Both the position numbers and the translations under genes were made by a program. This document shows, in pieces, positions 36,736 to 45,662 of a stretch of DNA of 64,000 bases (its first letter is position 1; the number at the start of each line of letters is the position of its first letter). The stretch lies in the NCBI RefSeq assembly GCF_009831455.1, contig NZ_WOWO01000004.1, positions 62,001-126,000 of the forward strand, written 5' to 3'. Below the pieces are notes generated by a model, which saw only the letters and a list, made by a program, of their open reading frames with translations, ran no database searches and was not told where the DNA came from. The stretch comes from Salinirussus salinus (GTDB taxonomy: Archaea > Halobacteriota > Halobacteria > Halobacteriales > Haloarculaceae).

Positions 36736-37254
36736 TCACTCATCGACGCCGGTGTCGTCCTCGTCATCGGCGAGGTAGTCGTCCTGGACGGCGACCACCT
36801 CGCCGGAGTCCGCGCAGTCGGCGTACCGGGCCAGCGGCTCGGCGTTGAGTTCGAGGAAGGTGTCCCCCCACGAGAACGTCTCCAGGATCCCCTCGGCCTG
36901 GTCGCGGTGGCCGAGGATAGTCAGCGCCCCGGCGAAGGCCTCGGCGGTGTTCAGGCGGAATGGGGTCCCGTAGTTGACCGGGTTGGCGGCGACGAGGAAG
37001 GGCAGCGAGCGGTGAGGGCCCTCCAGGCCGAAGGCCTCGTCGGTGGCCGTCTCCCAGGAGCAGTCGAGCGCCACCAGCCGGTCGTCGCCGGCGTCGGCCG
37101 GCGAGAGCGCCCGGTCGGCGAAGGGGTCGAGGACGACGCCCGGAGGCGTCTCCCGGGCCGACCGGTGGAGGGTGGCGTGCCCGAGGTGAGCCAGCCGCCG
37201 GGCCGTGCACTTCTCGGGGTCGTCGTCGCCCTCGTAGCGGACGTGCAGCTGCAC
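36736..37254 (-). CDS. tsr3: 16S/18S rRNA aminocarboxypropyltransferase Tsr3 (DUF367)
   Basis: 172 residues. Tsr3 transfers the aminocarboxypropyl group of SAM to a hypermodified uridine (N1-methylpseudouridine) in small-subunit rRNA. Family pattern: [11 protein letters not shown] near the start, [48 protein letters not shown] and [20 protein letters not shown]. The GTG at 37254 (then [16 protein letters not shown]) starts the conserved part; an upstream in-frame ATG would add only a low-complexity tail. It ends in an acidic tail, as in halophiles. Confidence 0.92.
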   Translation of the reverse strand: MQLHVRYEGDDDPEKCTARRLAHLGHATLHRSARETPPGVVLDPFADRALSPADAGDDRLVALDCSWETATDEAFGLEGPHRSLPFLVAANPVNYGTPFRLNTAEAFAGALTILGHRDQAEGILETFSWGDTFLELNAEPLARYADCADSGEVVAVQDDYLADDEDDTGVDE

Positions 37255-37367
37255 ACGCCCCCTACTGGGCGGGCGGGCAAAAGCCGTCCGACCGCCGGGG
37301 CTGCCCCGGCGCGACACCCCGGAGTGATCCCCGCACAGTTAAGTGGACATGACGGGTAGATTGGGTG

Positions 37368-38741
37368 ATGATCGAAGAGGGCGAGCAGGCACCCGATTTC
37401 CGCTTGCCCGCCGTCGTCGACGGCGAGCGCCGCGAGGTCGGCCTGGCCGACCACCTCGATGAGCGCGTCGTCGTCCTCGGGTTCTATCCGGGCGATTTCA
37501 ACCCCGCCTGCGACGGGCAGTCGACGGACCTGGACGACCTCGACCTCTTCACGATGCAAAAGGACGTCGCCGTCCTCGGGATCTCCGGCGACAGCGTCCA
37601 CAGCCACCGCGCCTTCGCCGCGGAGTACGACCTGCAGGTGCCGCTGCTCGCGGACGTCCACGGGGAGGTGACCGAGGCCTACGGCGTCGGCGCCGACGAG
37701 CCGGGCTCCCTGACCCGCCGGGCCGTCGTGGTCGTCGACCCGGAGGGGACGGTCCGGTACGCCTGGGCCGCCGAGTCCAGTGATGACCTCCCGGACGTCG
37801 ACCGGGTGCGCGCCGCGGTCGAGGGCGTCGGCGGCGGGGAGATGGCGCTGGCCCGCTACCGGGTGGGACACGCCCACTACGTCGAGGGGCGGCGCGCGTT
37901 CAGCAGCGCGATGGGGGGGTTCGAGGACCGCGAGTGGCTGCTGGCGAAACACGACTTCGCGCAGGCGGAAGGGGAGTTCGGCGAGGCCGCCGACCAGTTC
38001 GACACCGCCGCCCGCTTCGCCGGGAGCGACGACCACCGGACACACTACGAGCGCGCCGGGCGGAAAGCCGAGGAGCTCAGCCGGGCCGCGGAGTGGCTCG
38101 CCCGGTCGGCCGGCGCCTTCGCCAGCGGGGAGGGCCGGGAGGGCGAACAGCTCCGGACCGACGCCGAGACCCCGCTCGAAACCGCCCGCGAGGTCGCCGA
38201 CCCGGTCCCGCCGGACGAGTTCCCTCCCGGGGACAGTGCCGGCAACGACGCCGCGGACGGGCGAGCCGGGGACGAGCCGGGAGCCGGCAGCCCACCGGAG
38301 CCCACCGGCGGACCCGGTGCGAGCGGGGAGGCCGACGGACCGGCGGCCCACGGCGAGCCCGCGGCTGGTTCCCCGGGCGGAGGTGCGTCCGCGCCGGGGA
38401 CCGAGGCCGAGGCCGGGGGAGGATTCACCCGGAGCGCGAGCAGCGACGGGCGCGACGCGGCCGGCGGAAGCGACGAGGACGAGCGGCGGCCGGACGGGGA
38501 CGACAGGATCGACGAGACGGAGCTGGAGGAGATCACCGCGGAGCTGGAAGAACAGAGCCGGGCGGGCGCCGGCGAGAGCGGCGACGGCGCCAGTGGGGGC
38601 AACGGCGGCGGGGCGGCTGGCGTCGAGGAGGGCGAGGTCGAACTCGACCTGACCGACCCGACCGGGGACGAGGACACGGAGTCGAGCCGGGCGGAGGGAG
38701 ACGACACCGGACCGGACTCCGGGGACCCCGACTCGCCGTGA
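37368..38741 (+). CDS. Peroxiredoxin-like protein with long acidic tail
   Basis: 457 residues. The first ~150 are an AhpC/Bcp-type redoxin: EGEQAPDFRLPAVVDGERRE, GFYPGDFNPACDGQSTD with the probable peroxidatic Cys48, and VAVLGISGDSVHSHRAFAAEY. A helical domain (about residues 155-255, tetratricopeptide-like HYERAGRKAEELSRAAEWLA) follows, then about 190 residues of Gly/Asp/Glu/Ser low complexity (GGSDEDERRPDGDD...). The tail is predicted disordered and very acidic. No such extension belongs to the classical family. The stop overlaps the next GTG (GTGA). Confidence 0.82.
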   Translation: MIEEGEQAPDFRLPAVVDGERREVGLADHLDERVVVLGFYPGDFNPACDGQSTDLDDLDLFTMQKDVAVLGISGDSVHSHRAFAAEYDLQVPLLADVHGEVTEAYGVGADEPGSLTRRAVVVVDPEGTVRYAWAAESSDDLPDVDRVRAAVEGVGGGEMALARYRVGHAHYVEGRRAFSSAMGGFEDREWLLAKHDFAQAEGEFGEAADQFDTAARFAGSDDHRTHYERAGRKAEELSRAAEWLARSAGAFASGEGREGEQLRTDAETPLETAREVADPVPPDEFPPGDSAGNDAADGRAGDEPGAGSPPEPTGGPGASGEADGPAAHGEPAAGSPGGGASAPGTEAEAGGGFTRSASSDGRDAAGGSDEDERRPDGDDRIDETELEEITAELEEQSRAGAGESGDGASGGNGGGAAGVEEGEVELDLTDPTGDEDTESSRAEGDDTGPDSGDPDSP

Positions 38742-39121
38742 CGGTCGACCGCCCCGACGGGCCTGTCGGACGGGCGCGGGCGTACTACCGGGCGCTCGAC
38801 GGCGGCGACTACGACCTGCTCGCGGCCCTGCTCGCGCCCGGGTTCGTCCACGAGCGCCCGGACATGACCCTCGAGGGCCGCGACCGGTTCGTCCGGTTCA
38901 TGCGCGAGGAGCGGCCCTCGACCGACACGACCCACCCCGTCGACGGCGTCTACCGGCGGGACAGCGGCGGCGTGACCGGGTCGGGCGAGGCCGACGCCGG
39001 CCCGGAGGTCGCCGTCCGCGGCCGGTTGCTGACCGCCGACGGGACGGAGCTCACCGGCTTCGTCGACGTGTTCAGCTTCGAGGACGGGCGGATGGTCCGC
39101 CTGCGGACCTACACCGACTGA
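38738..39121 (+). CDS. Nuclear transport factor 2 (SnoaL-like) family protein
   Basis: 127 residues from GTG: VTVDRPDGPVGRARAYYRAL, with LLAALLAPGFVHERPDMTLE and RLLTADGTELTGFVDVFSFE. This is the NTF2-like cone fold of small ketosteroid-isomerase-like proteins; ligand unknown. Overlaps the redoxin stop by four bases, so both are made from one mRNA. Confidence 0.72.
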   Translation: MTVDRPDGPVGRARAYYRALDGGDYDLLAALLAPGFVHERPDMTLEGRDRFVRFMREERPSTDTTHPVDGVYRRDSGGVTGSGEADAGPEVAVRGRLLTADGTELTGFVDVFSFEDGRMVRLRTYTD

Positions 39122-39167
39122 TACGGGACGGTGGCGTCCGGTTTCGCGACCGGCGCCGACCGCGCTC

Positions 39168-40547
39168 TTATTCGCGGTCGCCGGCACCGACCGCGCTCTC
39201 CCCGACGGGCTCGTGACCCTCGATGCGCTCCTGGCCCATGTAGGGGCGCAGCGCCTCGGGGACGGTGACGGTGCCGTCGGGGTTCTGGTAGTACTCGAGG
39301 ATGGCCACCAGGACCCGCGGGACCGCGAGCCCGGAGCCGTTGAGGGTGTGGAGGTAGTCGGCGGACTCGTGGCGTTCCGGCCGGTAGCGCAGTCCGGCCC
39401 GCCGGGCCTGGAAGGCCTCGAAGTTCGAGACCGACGACACTTCCAGCCACCGGCCGCCGGCCGCGGGGCCGTCGGGCATGTCGTCGCCCGGCGCCCACAC
39501 CTCGATGTCGTACTTCTTGGCCTGGGTGAAGCCCATGTCGCCGGTGCACATCGTCAGCACGCGGTAGGGCAGCCCGAGGCGTTGCAGGACCGCTTCGGCC
39601 TCCCCCAGCAGCCCCTCCAGGCGGTCGTAACTCTCCTCCGGGCGGACGAAGTTGACGAGTTCGACCTTGTTGAACTGGTGGACCCGGACGTACCCCCGCG
39701 TTTCGGTGCCGTGCTCGCCGGCCTCCCGCCGGAAGTTCGGCGAGACGGCCTGGTGTTTCAGCGGGAGGTCGTCGTCGAGCAGGATCTCGTCGCGATACAT
39801 GTTGGTGACCGGCACCTCCGCCGTCGGGAGCAGCCAGAGGTCGTCGTCGTCGTAGTCGTCCCCGGGGCGGGCGCCGACGCGGTAGGCGTCCCCGGCGAAC
39901 TTGGGCAGCTGACCGGTCCCGCGCATCGACGCCGAGTTCACGGGGACCGGCGGGAAGACGTCGGTGTACCCCTGCTCGCGGTGGATTTCGAGCATGAACT
40001 GCATCAGGGCGTACTCCAGGCGTGCGCCCTCGCCTTTGAGGAACTGGAAGCCGCCGCCGGCGACCTTCGCGCCGCGCTCGAAGTCCAGCACGTCGAGCTC
40101 CTCGCCGAGGTCGTAGTGGGGGACCACCGGGTCGGGCAGGTCGCGCAGGTCGTCGAACCCCTCGCGGTACCGCTCGACGTTGTCGGCCTCGCCGTCGCCG
40201 ACCGGGGCGGAGTCGTGGGGGACGTTCGGCAGTTCGAGCAACAGCTCCTCCAGGCGCGATTCCAGCTCGTCGGCCTCCTCCTCGACCTCCTCGAGTTCCG
40301 CCTTCAGCTCCTGGGAGCGCTCGATGGCCGCCTGTGCCTGCTCCTCCTCGCCCTCGCGTTTGAGCTCGCCGATCCGCTCGGAGACCTCGTTGCGCTCCTG
40401 ACGGAGGCCGTCGCCGCGGGCCTTCAGCTCCCGCCACCGCTCGTCGACCGTCAGGAGTTCGTCGAGGTCGACCCCGCTGACGCCTTTCTTCGCGATGGCG
40501 TCCCGGACCGTCTCGGGGTGCTCCCGGACGAACTGCCTGCTGAGCAT
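39168..40547 (-). CDS. serS: Serine--tRNA ligase
   Basis: 459 residues from MLSRQFVREHPETVRDAIAK. Charges tRNA-Ser. N-terminal long coiled coil (about residues 30-110, ELKARGDGLRQERNEVSERI) that grips the tRNA variable arm, then the class II core with motif 2 SPNFRREAGEHGTETRGYVR and motif 3 GSGLAVPRVLVAILE. This is the bacterial/common-type SerRS rather than the rare methanogenic type. The ATG at 40547 was chosen because the upstream frame is non-homologous. Confidence 0.96.
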   Translation of the reverse strand: MLSRQFVREHPETVRDAIAKKGVSGVDLDELLTVDERWRELKARGDGLRQERNEVSERIGELKREGEEEQAQAAIERSQELKAELEEVEEEADELESRLEELLLELPNVPHDSAPVGDGEADNVERYREGFDDLRDLPDPVVPHYDLGEELDVLDFERGAKVAGGGFQFLKGEGARLEYALMQFMLEIHREQGYTDVFPPVPVNSASMRGTGQLPKFAGDAYRVGARPGDDYDDDDLWLLPTAEVPVTNMYRDEILLDDDLPLKHQAVSPNFRREAGEHGTETRGYVRVHQFNKVELVNFVRPEESYDRLEGLLGEAEAVLQRLGLPYRVLTMCTGDMGFTQAKKYDIEVWAPGDDMPDGPAAGGRWLEVSSVSNFEAFQARRAGLRYRPERHESADYLHTLNGSGLAVPRVLVAILEYYQNPDGTVTVPEALRPYMGQERIEGHEPVGESAVGAGDRE

Positions 40548-40679
40548 GCCTCCGCTTCCGTGCCGCGGGGCAAAACCGTGTCGCTCCGGACCCGCACCGG
40601 TACCCCGTCGCTCCGGCTCCGCCCCCGGCGGCGTCCGGCACGGCGCTGGAACGCGGGTCGTCCCGCCGGGAGAACAGCG

Positions 40680-40690
40680 GCGTTTATACC
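40680..40690 (+). promoter_or_regulatory. TATA box of the antiporter gene
   Basis: GCGTTTATACC sits 30-40 bases before the ATG at 40720. Confidence 0.6.
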
Positions 40691-40719
40691 CCCGGGCGAC
40701 GACATCCCGGACACGGGAG

Positions 40720-42642
40720 ATGGCGGCATCCGAACTGATACTGTTGACTGCCGGCATCATCGCGCTCGGCGTCGTCGCGCAGGTGCTCGCCAGCGCGTTC
40801 GAGGTGCCGAGCATCATCTTTTATCTGGCGGCCGGCATCGCGCTGGGGCCGGAGGGTGCGGCTCTGATCACCCCGGACTCGTTCGGCGACGCGCTGCCGG
40901 CCATCGTGGGGCTGGCGGTCGCCGTCATCGTCTTCGAGGGCGCCTTTCACCTCCGCCTCGACCGGATCCGGGAGGCTCCCGCGGCGACGGTTCGGCTGGT
41001 GACGCTGGGAGCGGCGATCGCCCTGGTCGGGACCGCCGTCGCCGTCCGGTTCGCGCTGGGCACCGGCTGGCCGCTGGCTTTCCTCATCGGGGCGTTGCTG
41101 GTGGCGACCGGCCCGACGGTGATCACGCCGATCCTCGACGTCGTGCCCGTCCGCGACCGGGTGGCAGCCGCCCTGGAAACGGAGGGGATCATCAACGACG
41201 TCAGCGCCGCCATCACGGCGGTCGTGGTGTTCGAGGTGCTCAATCCGGCGGCGAGCAGCACCGGCCTGCTCGCGGATTTCACCTCGCGGCTCGGGACCGG
41301 CGTCATCGTCGGGCTGGTCGTCGCCGGCGTCGTCTACTACATCCTCCGCTTTATCGACCTCTCGCCGGGCGACGCCCCCCGCAACGCCCGGCTGCTCGTG
41401 CTCGCGGGGGCACTCGTCGCGTACGCGGTCGCCAACGCCCAGCTCAGCGAGGCCGGCGTCGCCGCCGTCGCCACCGCGGGGGTGGTGCTGGGCAACGCAG
41501 ACATCCCATACGAGGAAGAAGTTACCTCGTTCAAAGGCGACATCACGCTGCTGGTGCTCTCGTTCGTGTTCATCGCGCTGGCGGCGCTGTTGGATTTCGA
41601 CGTGCTGGTCGACCTCGGGGTGCCCGGGCTGGCGGTCGTCGTCGCGGTTGCGGTGGTCATCCGCCCACTGCTGGTGTTCGTCTCGACGGTCGGCGGCCGG
41701 TTCACCACCCGCGAGCGGGTGTTCATGAGCGCCGTCGGCCCGCGGGGGATCATCCCGGCCTCGGTCGCGACCCTCTTCGCGGTCGAACTCCGCAACGAGG
41801 CAGCGGCGCTGCGCGAGGAAGCCGCGACGGTCGCCGACCCGGAGGCGGCGGAGCTACTGGCGGAGGCGGCCGCGCTCGGCAGCCAGGCCGACGTGCTCGT
41901 CGGAACCGTCTTTCTGGTGATCCTCGCGACCGTGGCATTCGAGGGCGGGCTCGCGCGCTACATTGCGGAGTATCTGGACGTGATACCGATGCGTGTCATC
42001 ATCGTCGGGGGCGGGAAGACGGGCCGTGCGCTCGCTGACCGTCTCGAAGACCGGGGCGAGAACGTCGTCATCGTGGAAAACGACGAGGACGTCGTGGAAC
42101 AGCGCCGCAACCAGGGGTACAAGGTCGAGTGGGGCGACGGCACCGACACCGAGGTGTTGCGCTCGGCCGGCGCGGAGAACGCCAAGGTGGTCGTCGCCGC
42201 GACCGGCAACGACGACGCGAACCTGCTGGTCGCCCAGCTCTCGAACTCCAGTTTCGACGTCGAGAAGGTCATCGCCAAGGTGAACAACCCCGACAACGTC
42301 GAGGCCTTCGAGGACCTGGGGGTCGCGAGCATCGACGCCGGGATGGCCAGCGCCTGGGCCATCGACAACCAGATCGAGCGGCCGGCGCTGGCCCAGTGGA
42401 TGACCGGCGTGGGCCGGACGGGCGACGTCCAGGAGGTCGAGGTCACGAACGCCGAGTTCGGCGGCAAGCCGGTCAGCGAGGTCGGCCCGATGCTCCCCGA
42501 GAGCTGCCTGATCGCTCTGATCAGCCGGGACGGCGAAACCCACGTCCCGAACGCCGACTTCGTCGTCGAGGTCGGCGACAAACTCACCCTGCTGGGCAAG
42601 CGCGACCCCGTCCGGGAGGGGATGCGGATGGTCGACCCCTGA
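40720..42642 (+). CDS. Na+(K+)/H+ antiporter of the CPA family with TrkA domains
   Basis: 640 residues. About twelve membrane segments to residue ~410, with IFYLAAGIALGPEGAALITP, FEGAFHLRLDRI and the ATGPTVITPILDVVPVRDRV, TEGIINDVSAAITAVVVFEV signature of the NhaP/CPA1 group (ion-binding acidic residues in the last). The cytoplasmic part has a TrkA-N NAD-binding domain (RVIIVGGGKTGRALADRLED, then VIVENDEDVVEQRRNQGYK) and a TrkA-C domain (about the last 90 residues). This is the halophile answer to ion and pH homeostasis; the RCK-type domains probably gate it by NAD(H) or cyclic nucleotides. Confidence 0.93.
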   Translation: MAASELILLTAGIIALGVVAQVLASAFEVPSIIFYLAAGIALGPEGAALITPDSFGDALPAIVGLAVAVIVFEGAFHLRLDRIREAPAATVRLVTLGAAIALVGTAVAVRFALGTGWPLAFLIGALLVATGPTVITPILDVVPVRDRVAAALETEGIINDVSAAITAVVVFEVLNPAASSTGLLADFTSRLGTGVIVGLVVAGVVYYILRFIDLSPGDAPRNARLLVLAGALVAYAVANAQLSEAGVAAVATAGVVLGNADIPYEEEVTSFKGDITLLVLSFVFIALAALLDFDVLVDLGVPGLAVVVAVAVVIRPLLVFVSTVGGRFTTRERVFMSAVGPRGIIPASVATLFAVELRNEAAALREEAATVADPEAAELLAEAAALGSQADVLVGTVFLVILATVAFEGGLARYIAEYLDVIPMRVIIVGGGKTGRALADRLEDRGENVVIVENDEDVVEQRRNQGYKVEWGDGTDTEVLRSAGAENAKVVVAATGNDDANLLVAQLSNSSFDVEKVIAKVNNPDNVEAFEDLGVASIDAGMASAWAIDNQIERPALAQWMTGVGRTGDVQEVEVTNAEFGGKPVSEVGPMLPESCLIALISRDGETHVPNADFVVEVGDKLTLLGKRDPVREGMRMVDP

Positions 42643-42878
42643 CCTGCCCCCGGCGTCGGGCTCGGTGCCGCCGGAGCCCGGGCGGGAACTGCGCCGGTCG
42701 ACGCCGTATCCCGCAGGACCCGGAACGGTCGACGAGAGGTGGCCCGTTCTGCACCGACGGCAGCGGGAGCGGAGCGGCCTACAGTCGCGACACGGTGTGG
42801 ATAACTACCTGTCCGTTCCGCCGGGAGGCCGGTATGGACACCACCGATTCCGGGCCGAGAAGGAGGTGACCGAGTGAG

Positions 42879-43301
42879 TCACCCGTCGCCGTCCCCGGGA
42901 GCGGCGTCGGCGAGCGCCGCCACGGGCGCTGGCTGCGTCGAGAGGTGGGTGTCCCGGAAGCCGGTCTCGAATTTCAGGCCGTAGCCGAGCAGCCGGTCGG
43001 CCCCGATGTGAGCGGCCCACACCGCGGCGACGAGTACCGGGAGCCGGGGGTCGACCGCGGTGCCGCTTCGTGCCAGCGCGAGCGGAATGCCCGCGAGCGC
43101 GAGCGGGAGCGTGTACGTGTGCGCGAGGTTGTACGCCAGGCTCCCGGCCCGCGGGCCGCCGAGGTAGCCGAGCATCGAGAGGTCGGGTGCCAGCGCCAGC
43201 ACCGCGAGCAGCCACAGCGGCCCCTCGAGTCCCAGGAAGACGCCGAGTGCGGCGGCGAGAGCCGCCAGCCCCTCGACGCGCAGGAACTGTCGTGGGTCCA
43301 T
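42879..43301 (-). CDS. DUF4260-like membrane protein
   Basis: 140 residues from MDPRQFLRVEGLAALAAALG, with four hydrophobic segments and the pattern WLLAVLALAPDLSMLGYLGG, NLAHTYTLPLALAG and HIGADRLLGYGLKFETGFRD, which matches DUF4260 (recalled). Function unknown. It converges with a short stretch after the antiporter gene that contains no gene. Confidence 0.8.
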   Translation of the reverse strand: MDPRQFLRVEGLAALAAALGVFLGLEGPLWLLAVLALAPDLSMLGYLGGPRAGSLAYNLAHTYTLPLALAGIPLALARSGTAVDPRLPVLVAAVWAAHIGADRLLGYGLKFETGFRDTHLSTQPAPVAALADAAPGDGDG

Positions 43302-43443
43302 GTCCCGTCCTTCGGACAGGCAGGTGTTAATTGTTAACGTGGCGAAAGGTTCTGCGTTCGGGCGACAGCGGCCACAGGGGGGATCCGCGAGCCGTGGTTC
43401 GCTTCGAGCCACTTATCCCCCCACGCGGCCAAGGGGAGGGAAC

Positions 43444-44781
43444 ATGGACGACGGGGCACTCGAAGTCGTCGAGTTCGCGCTGACCGCTGCCGTCTACACC
43501 GACGACCGGGAGCTGGAGCCCGACGACCTGCCGGCGGGATATCGGGAGGTCTTCTGGAGCGACGGCCGGATCGAGCGGCCGCTCTCGGCGACTGTCGAGA
43601 CCGCCCGGGAGGCCACCGGCGTCGACGACCCCTGGGAGGCGGTCTCGGAGCTGATGTTCTCCGACTACGACGATTTCTCGGGGACGATATCCTTCACCGA
43701 CCGCGAGATGGCCGAGCAGTGGTACCGCGAGCGGGTCGACGCCGACCGGCTCCGCGAGAACCCCGTCCTGGCCGCCCACTTCGCCGACGAGTTCGGCGCG
43801 GAGGTCTACGAGCAGGCCCGCGAGGAGAACCGGCCGGCCCGGGCCGACCGCCCCTTCATCGACGACCTGCTCGCGGAGTACTTCGAGGACGAGGAGGAAG
43901 AGGAGATGCTCGACCTCGTGGACGTGCGAGCCCCCGAGGAGATCGAGATGACGCTCGACGACATCGTTCTCACCGAGGACCAGGAGGGCGAGATCACGAA
44001 GATCGTCAAGGCCATCGAACACCGCGAGTACCTCGCGGGGATCGGCCTCCGGGAGATCGGGAAACTCCTCTTCGTGGGGCCACCCGGCACCGGCAAGACC
44101 TCGGTCGCGCGGGCGCTGGGCGGGAAGCTCGGCCTCCCGGTCGTCGAGGTGAAGCTGTCGATGATCACCAGCCAGTACCTCGGCGAGACCGCCAAGAACG
44201 TCGAGAAGACCTTCGAGGTCGCCAAGCGACTCGCCCCCTGCATCCTCTTCATCGACGAGTTCGACTTCGTCGCGAAGACCCGCGCCTCCGACGAGCACGC
44301 CGCGATCAAACGAGCCGTGAACACCCTGCTCAAGAGCATCGACGAGGTGAGCCTCGTCCAAGACGAGGTGCTGTTGATCGGCGCGACAAACCACCCCGAC
44401 CAGCTCGACGCCGCGGCCTGGCGACGCTTCGACGAGATCGTCAACTTCCCCAAGCCCGACCGGCAGATGCGGGCAGACATCCTCAGAGTGGTGACCGCCG
44501 AGATGGAGATCGCCGACTTCGACCCCGAGGCCGTCGCGGAGATGACCGAGGGGCTGACCGGCAGCGACCTCCGGATGGTGCTCCGGGAGGCGGTGCTGGA
44601 CGCGCTGACCGAGGAGCGGACCACGCTCACCCAGGAGGACTTGGAGGACGCCGTCGCCGAGTTCGAGGAACGGGATACACTGAAGAACCTCGACATGATC
44701 GAGGGCGACCACGACGCCCTGGTCGCCGGCGGCGACATCGAGAGCGGTGGCGGAAGCCACGACCACGCCCACGACGACTGA
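43444..44781 (+). CDS. AAA ATPase with a distinctive N-terminal domain
   Basis: 445 residues. The first ~170 residues (MDDGALEVVEFALTAAVYTD...) are an acidic region with no family I recognise. The C-terminal half is a single AAA module: Walker A FVGPPGTGKTSVARALGGKL (residues about 211-230), Walker B CILFIDEFDFV, sensor LLIGATNHPDQLDAAAWRRF with an arginine finger pair, and a C-terminal HDHAHDD tail of histidines. It looks most like the proteasome-ATPase/FtsH-CDC48 class but with one AAA ring. Substrate or partner is not given by the neighbours. Confidence 0.87.
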   Translation: MDDGALEVVEFALTAAVYTDDRELEPDDLPAGYREVFWSDGRIERPLSATVETAREATGVDDPWEAVSELMFSDYDDFSGTISFTDREMAEQWYRERVDADRLRENPVLAAHFADEFGAEVYEQAREENRPARADRPFIDDLLAEYFEDEEEEEMLDLVDVRAPEEIEMTLDDIVLTEDQEGEITKIVKAIEHREYLAGIGLREIGKLLFVGPPGTGKTSVARALGGKLGLPVVEVKLSMITSQYLGETAKNVEKTFEVAKRLAPCILFIDEFDFVAKTRASDEHAAIKRAVNTLLKSIDEVSLVQDEVLLIGATNHPDQLDAAAWRRFDEIVNFPKPDRQMRADILRVVTAEMEIADFDPEAVAEMTEGLTGSDLRMVLREAVLDALTEERTTLTQEDLEDAVAEFEERDTLKNLDMIEGDHDALVAGGDIESGGGSHDHAHDD

Positions 44782-44834
44782 GCGGGTCGCACCCATCCAC
44801 GGCTTTTTGCCCGCGGGGCTCCAGGGGAGTACCG

Positions 44835-45659
44835 ATGGAGGTCACGCTACTGGGGGCCGGCGACACGACGGGGACGCCGACAGTCGGGTGTGACTGTGAC
44901 ACCTGCGAGCGGGCCGCCGAACGGGGCGTCGAGCGCACCCGCTTCTCGGTCCACGTCCGCAACGAGCGGACGGGCGAGACCCTGCTCATCGACCTCAGCC
45001 CGGACTTTCGCCACCAGCTCCTTCGGGAGGGGTTCGAGGCGCCGGATGCCGCGGTCGTCACCCACATCCACTTCGACCACCTCCACGGTGCGGGCAACGT
45101 CTTCCGCCTGACCCGCGAGCTCCCGACCCACGCGCCGGATTCGGTCGACCCGGTCACCGGCGAGAGCGTCGCCGAGACCGTCCGCGACCAGTACGACTAC
45201 CTCGACGCCCTGGCCGTCCGCGGCGAGACGCCCTTCGAACCGTTCGAGGCAGCGGGGCTGGAGGTGACGCTGGTCCCGGTCGACCACCCGCCGCTTGACT
45301 GCTACGGCGTCCGGGTCGTCGACCCCGAGACGGGGGCGACCTTCGCGTTCTCCGGCGACACCACCTACGACATCTCGGCCGACTCCCGGGAGGTGCTCCG
45401 GGGCGCCGACCTGCTGTTTGCGGACGGTATCGTCCACCACGAGTTCACCGAACACCACCCGCGCGGCGGCGACGACCACGACGAGGACGACGTCCCCCGC
45501 ACGTTCGGGACCAAACACATGACCATCCACGGTGCGAAGCGGCTGGCCGAGGACCTGAACGCCGACCGCTACCGGCTGGTCCACGTCTCGCATTTCGTCC
45601 CGGCCGACCGCGCCTTCGAGGACCCGCTGGCGGTCGACGGCGAACGCTACACCATCTGA
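44835..45659 (+). CDS. MBL-fold hydrolase (PhnP-like phosphodiesterase)
   Basis: 274 residues. It starts MEVTLLGAGDTTGTPTVGCD with CDCDTCERA, the cysteine-containing loop typical of PhnP-type enzymes (extra zinc site), followed by VVTHIHFDHLHGAGNVFRL (HxHxDH), FAFSGDTTYDISADS and HVSHFVP. PhnP cleaves cyclic phosphate in phosphonate breakdown; other members work on cAMP or tRNA. No phosphonate genes are near, so the substrate is uncertain. Confidence 0.86.
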   Translation: MEVTLLGAGDTTGTPTVGCDCDTCERAAERGVERTRFSVHVRNERTGETLLIDLSPDFRHQLLREGFEAPDAAVVTHIHFDHLHGAGNVFRLTRELPTHAPDSVDPVTGESVAETVRDQYDYLDALAVRGETPFEPFEAAGLEVTLVPVDHPPLDCYGVRVVDPETGATFAFSGDTTYDISADSREVLRGADLLFADGIVHHEFTEHHPRGGDDHDEDDVPRTFGTKHMTIHGAKRLAEDLNADRYRLVHVSHFVPADRAFEDPLAVDGERYTI

Positions 45660-45662
45660 GTC

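Noticed and set aside
39213-42038. 941-aa plus-strand open frame crossing serS and the antiporter
   Set aside because: Spans two genes on different strands and turns into Arg/Gly repeats; a frame artefact of high GC.
42665-42877. 70-aa frame after the antiporter gene
   Set aside because: Arg-rich, unlike halophile proteins; likely untranslated.
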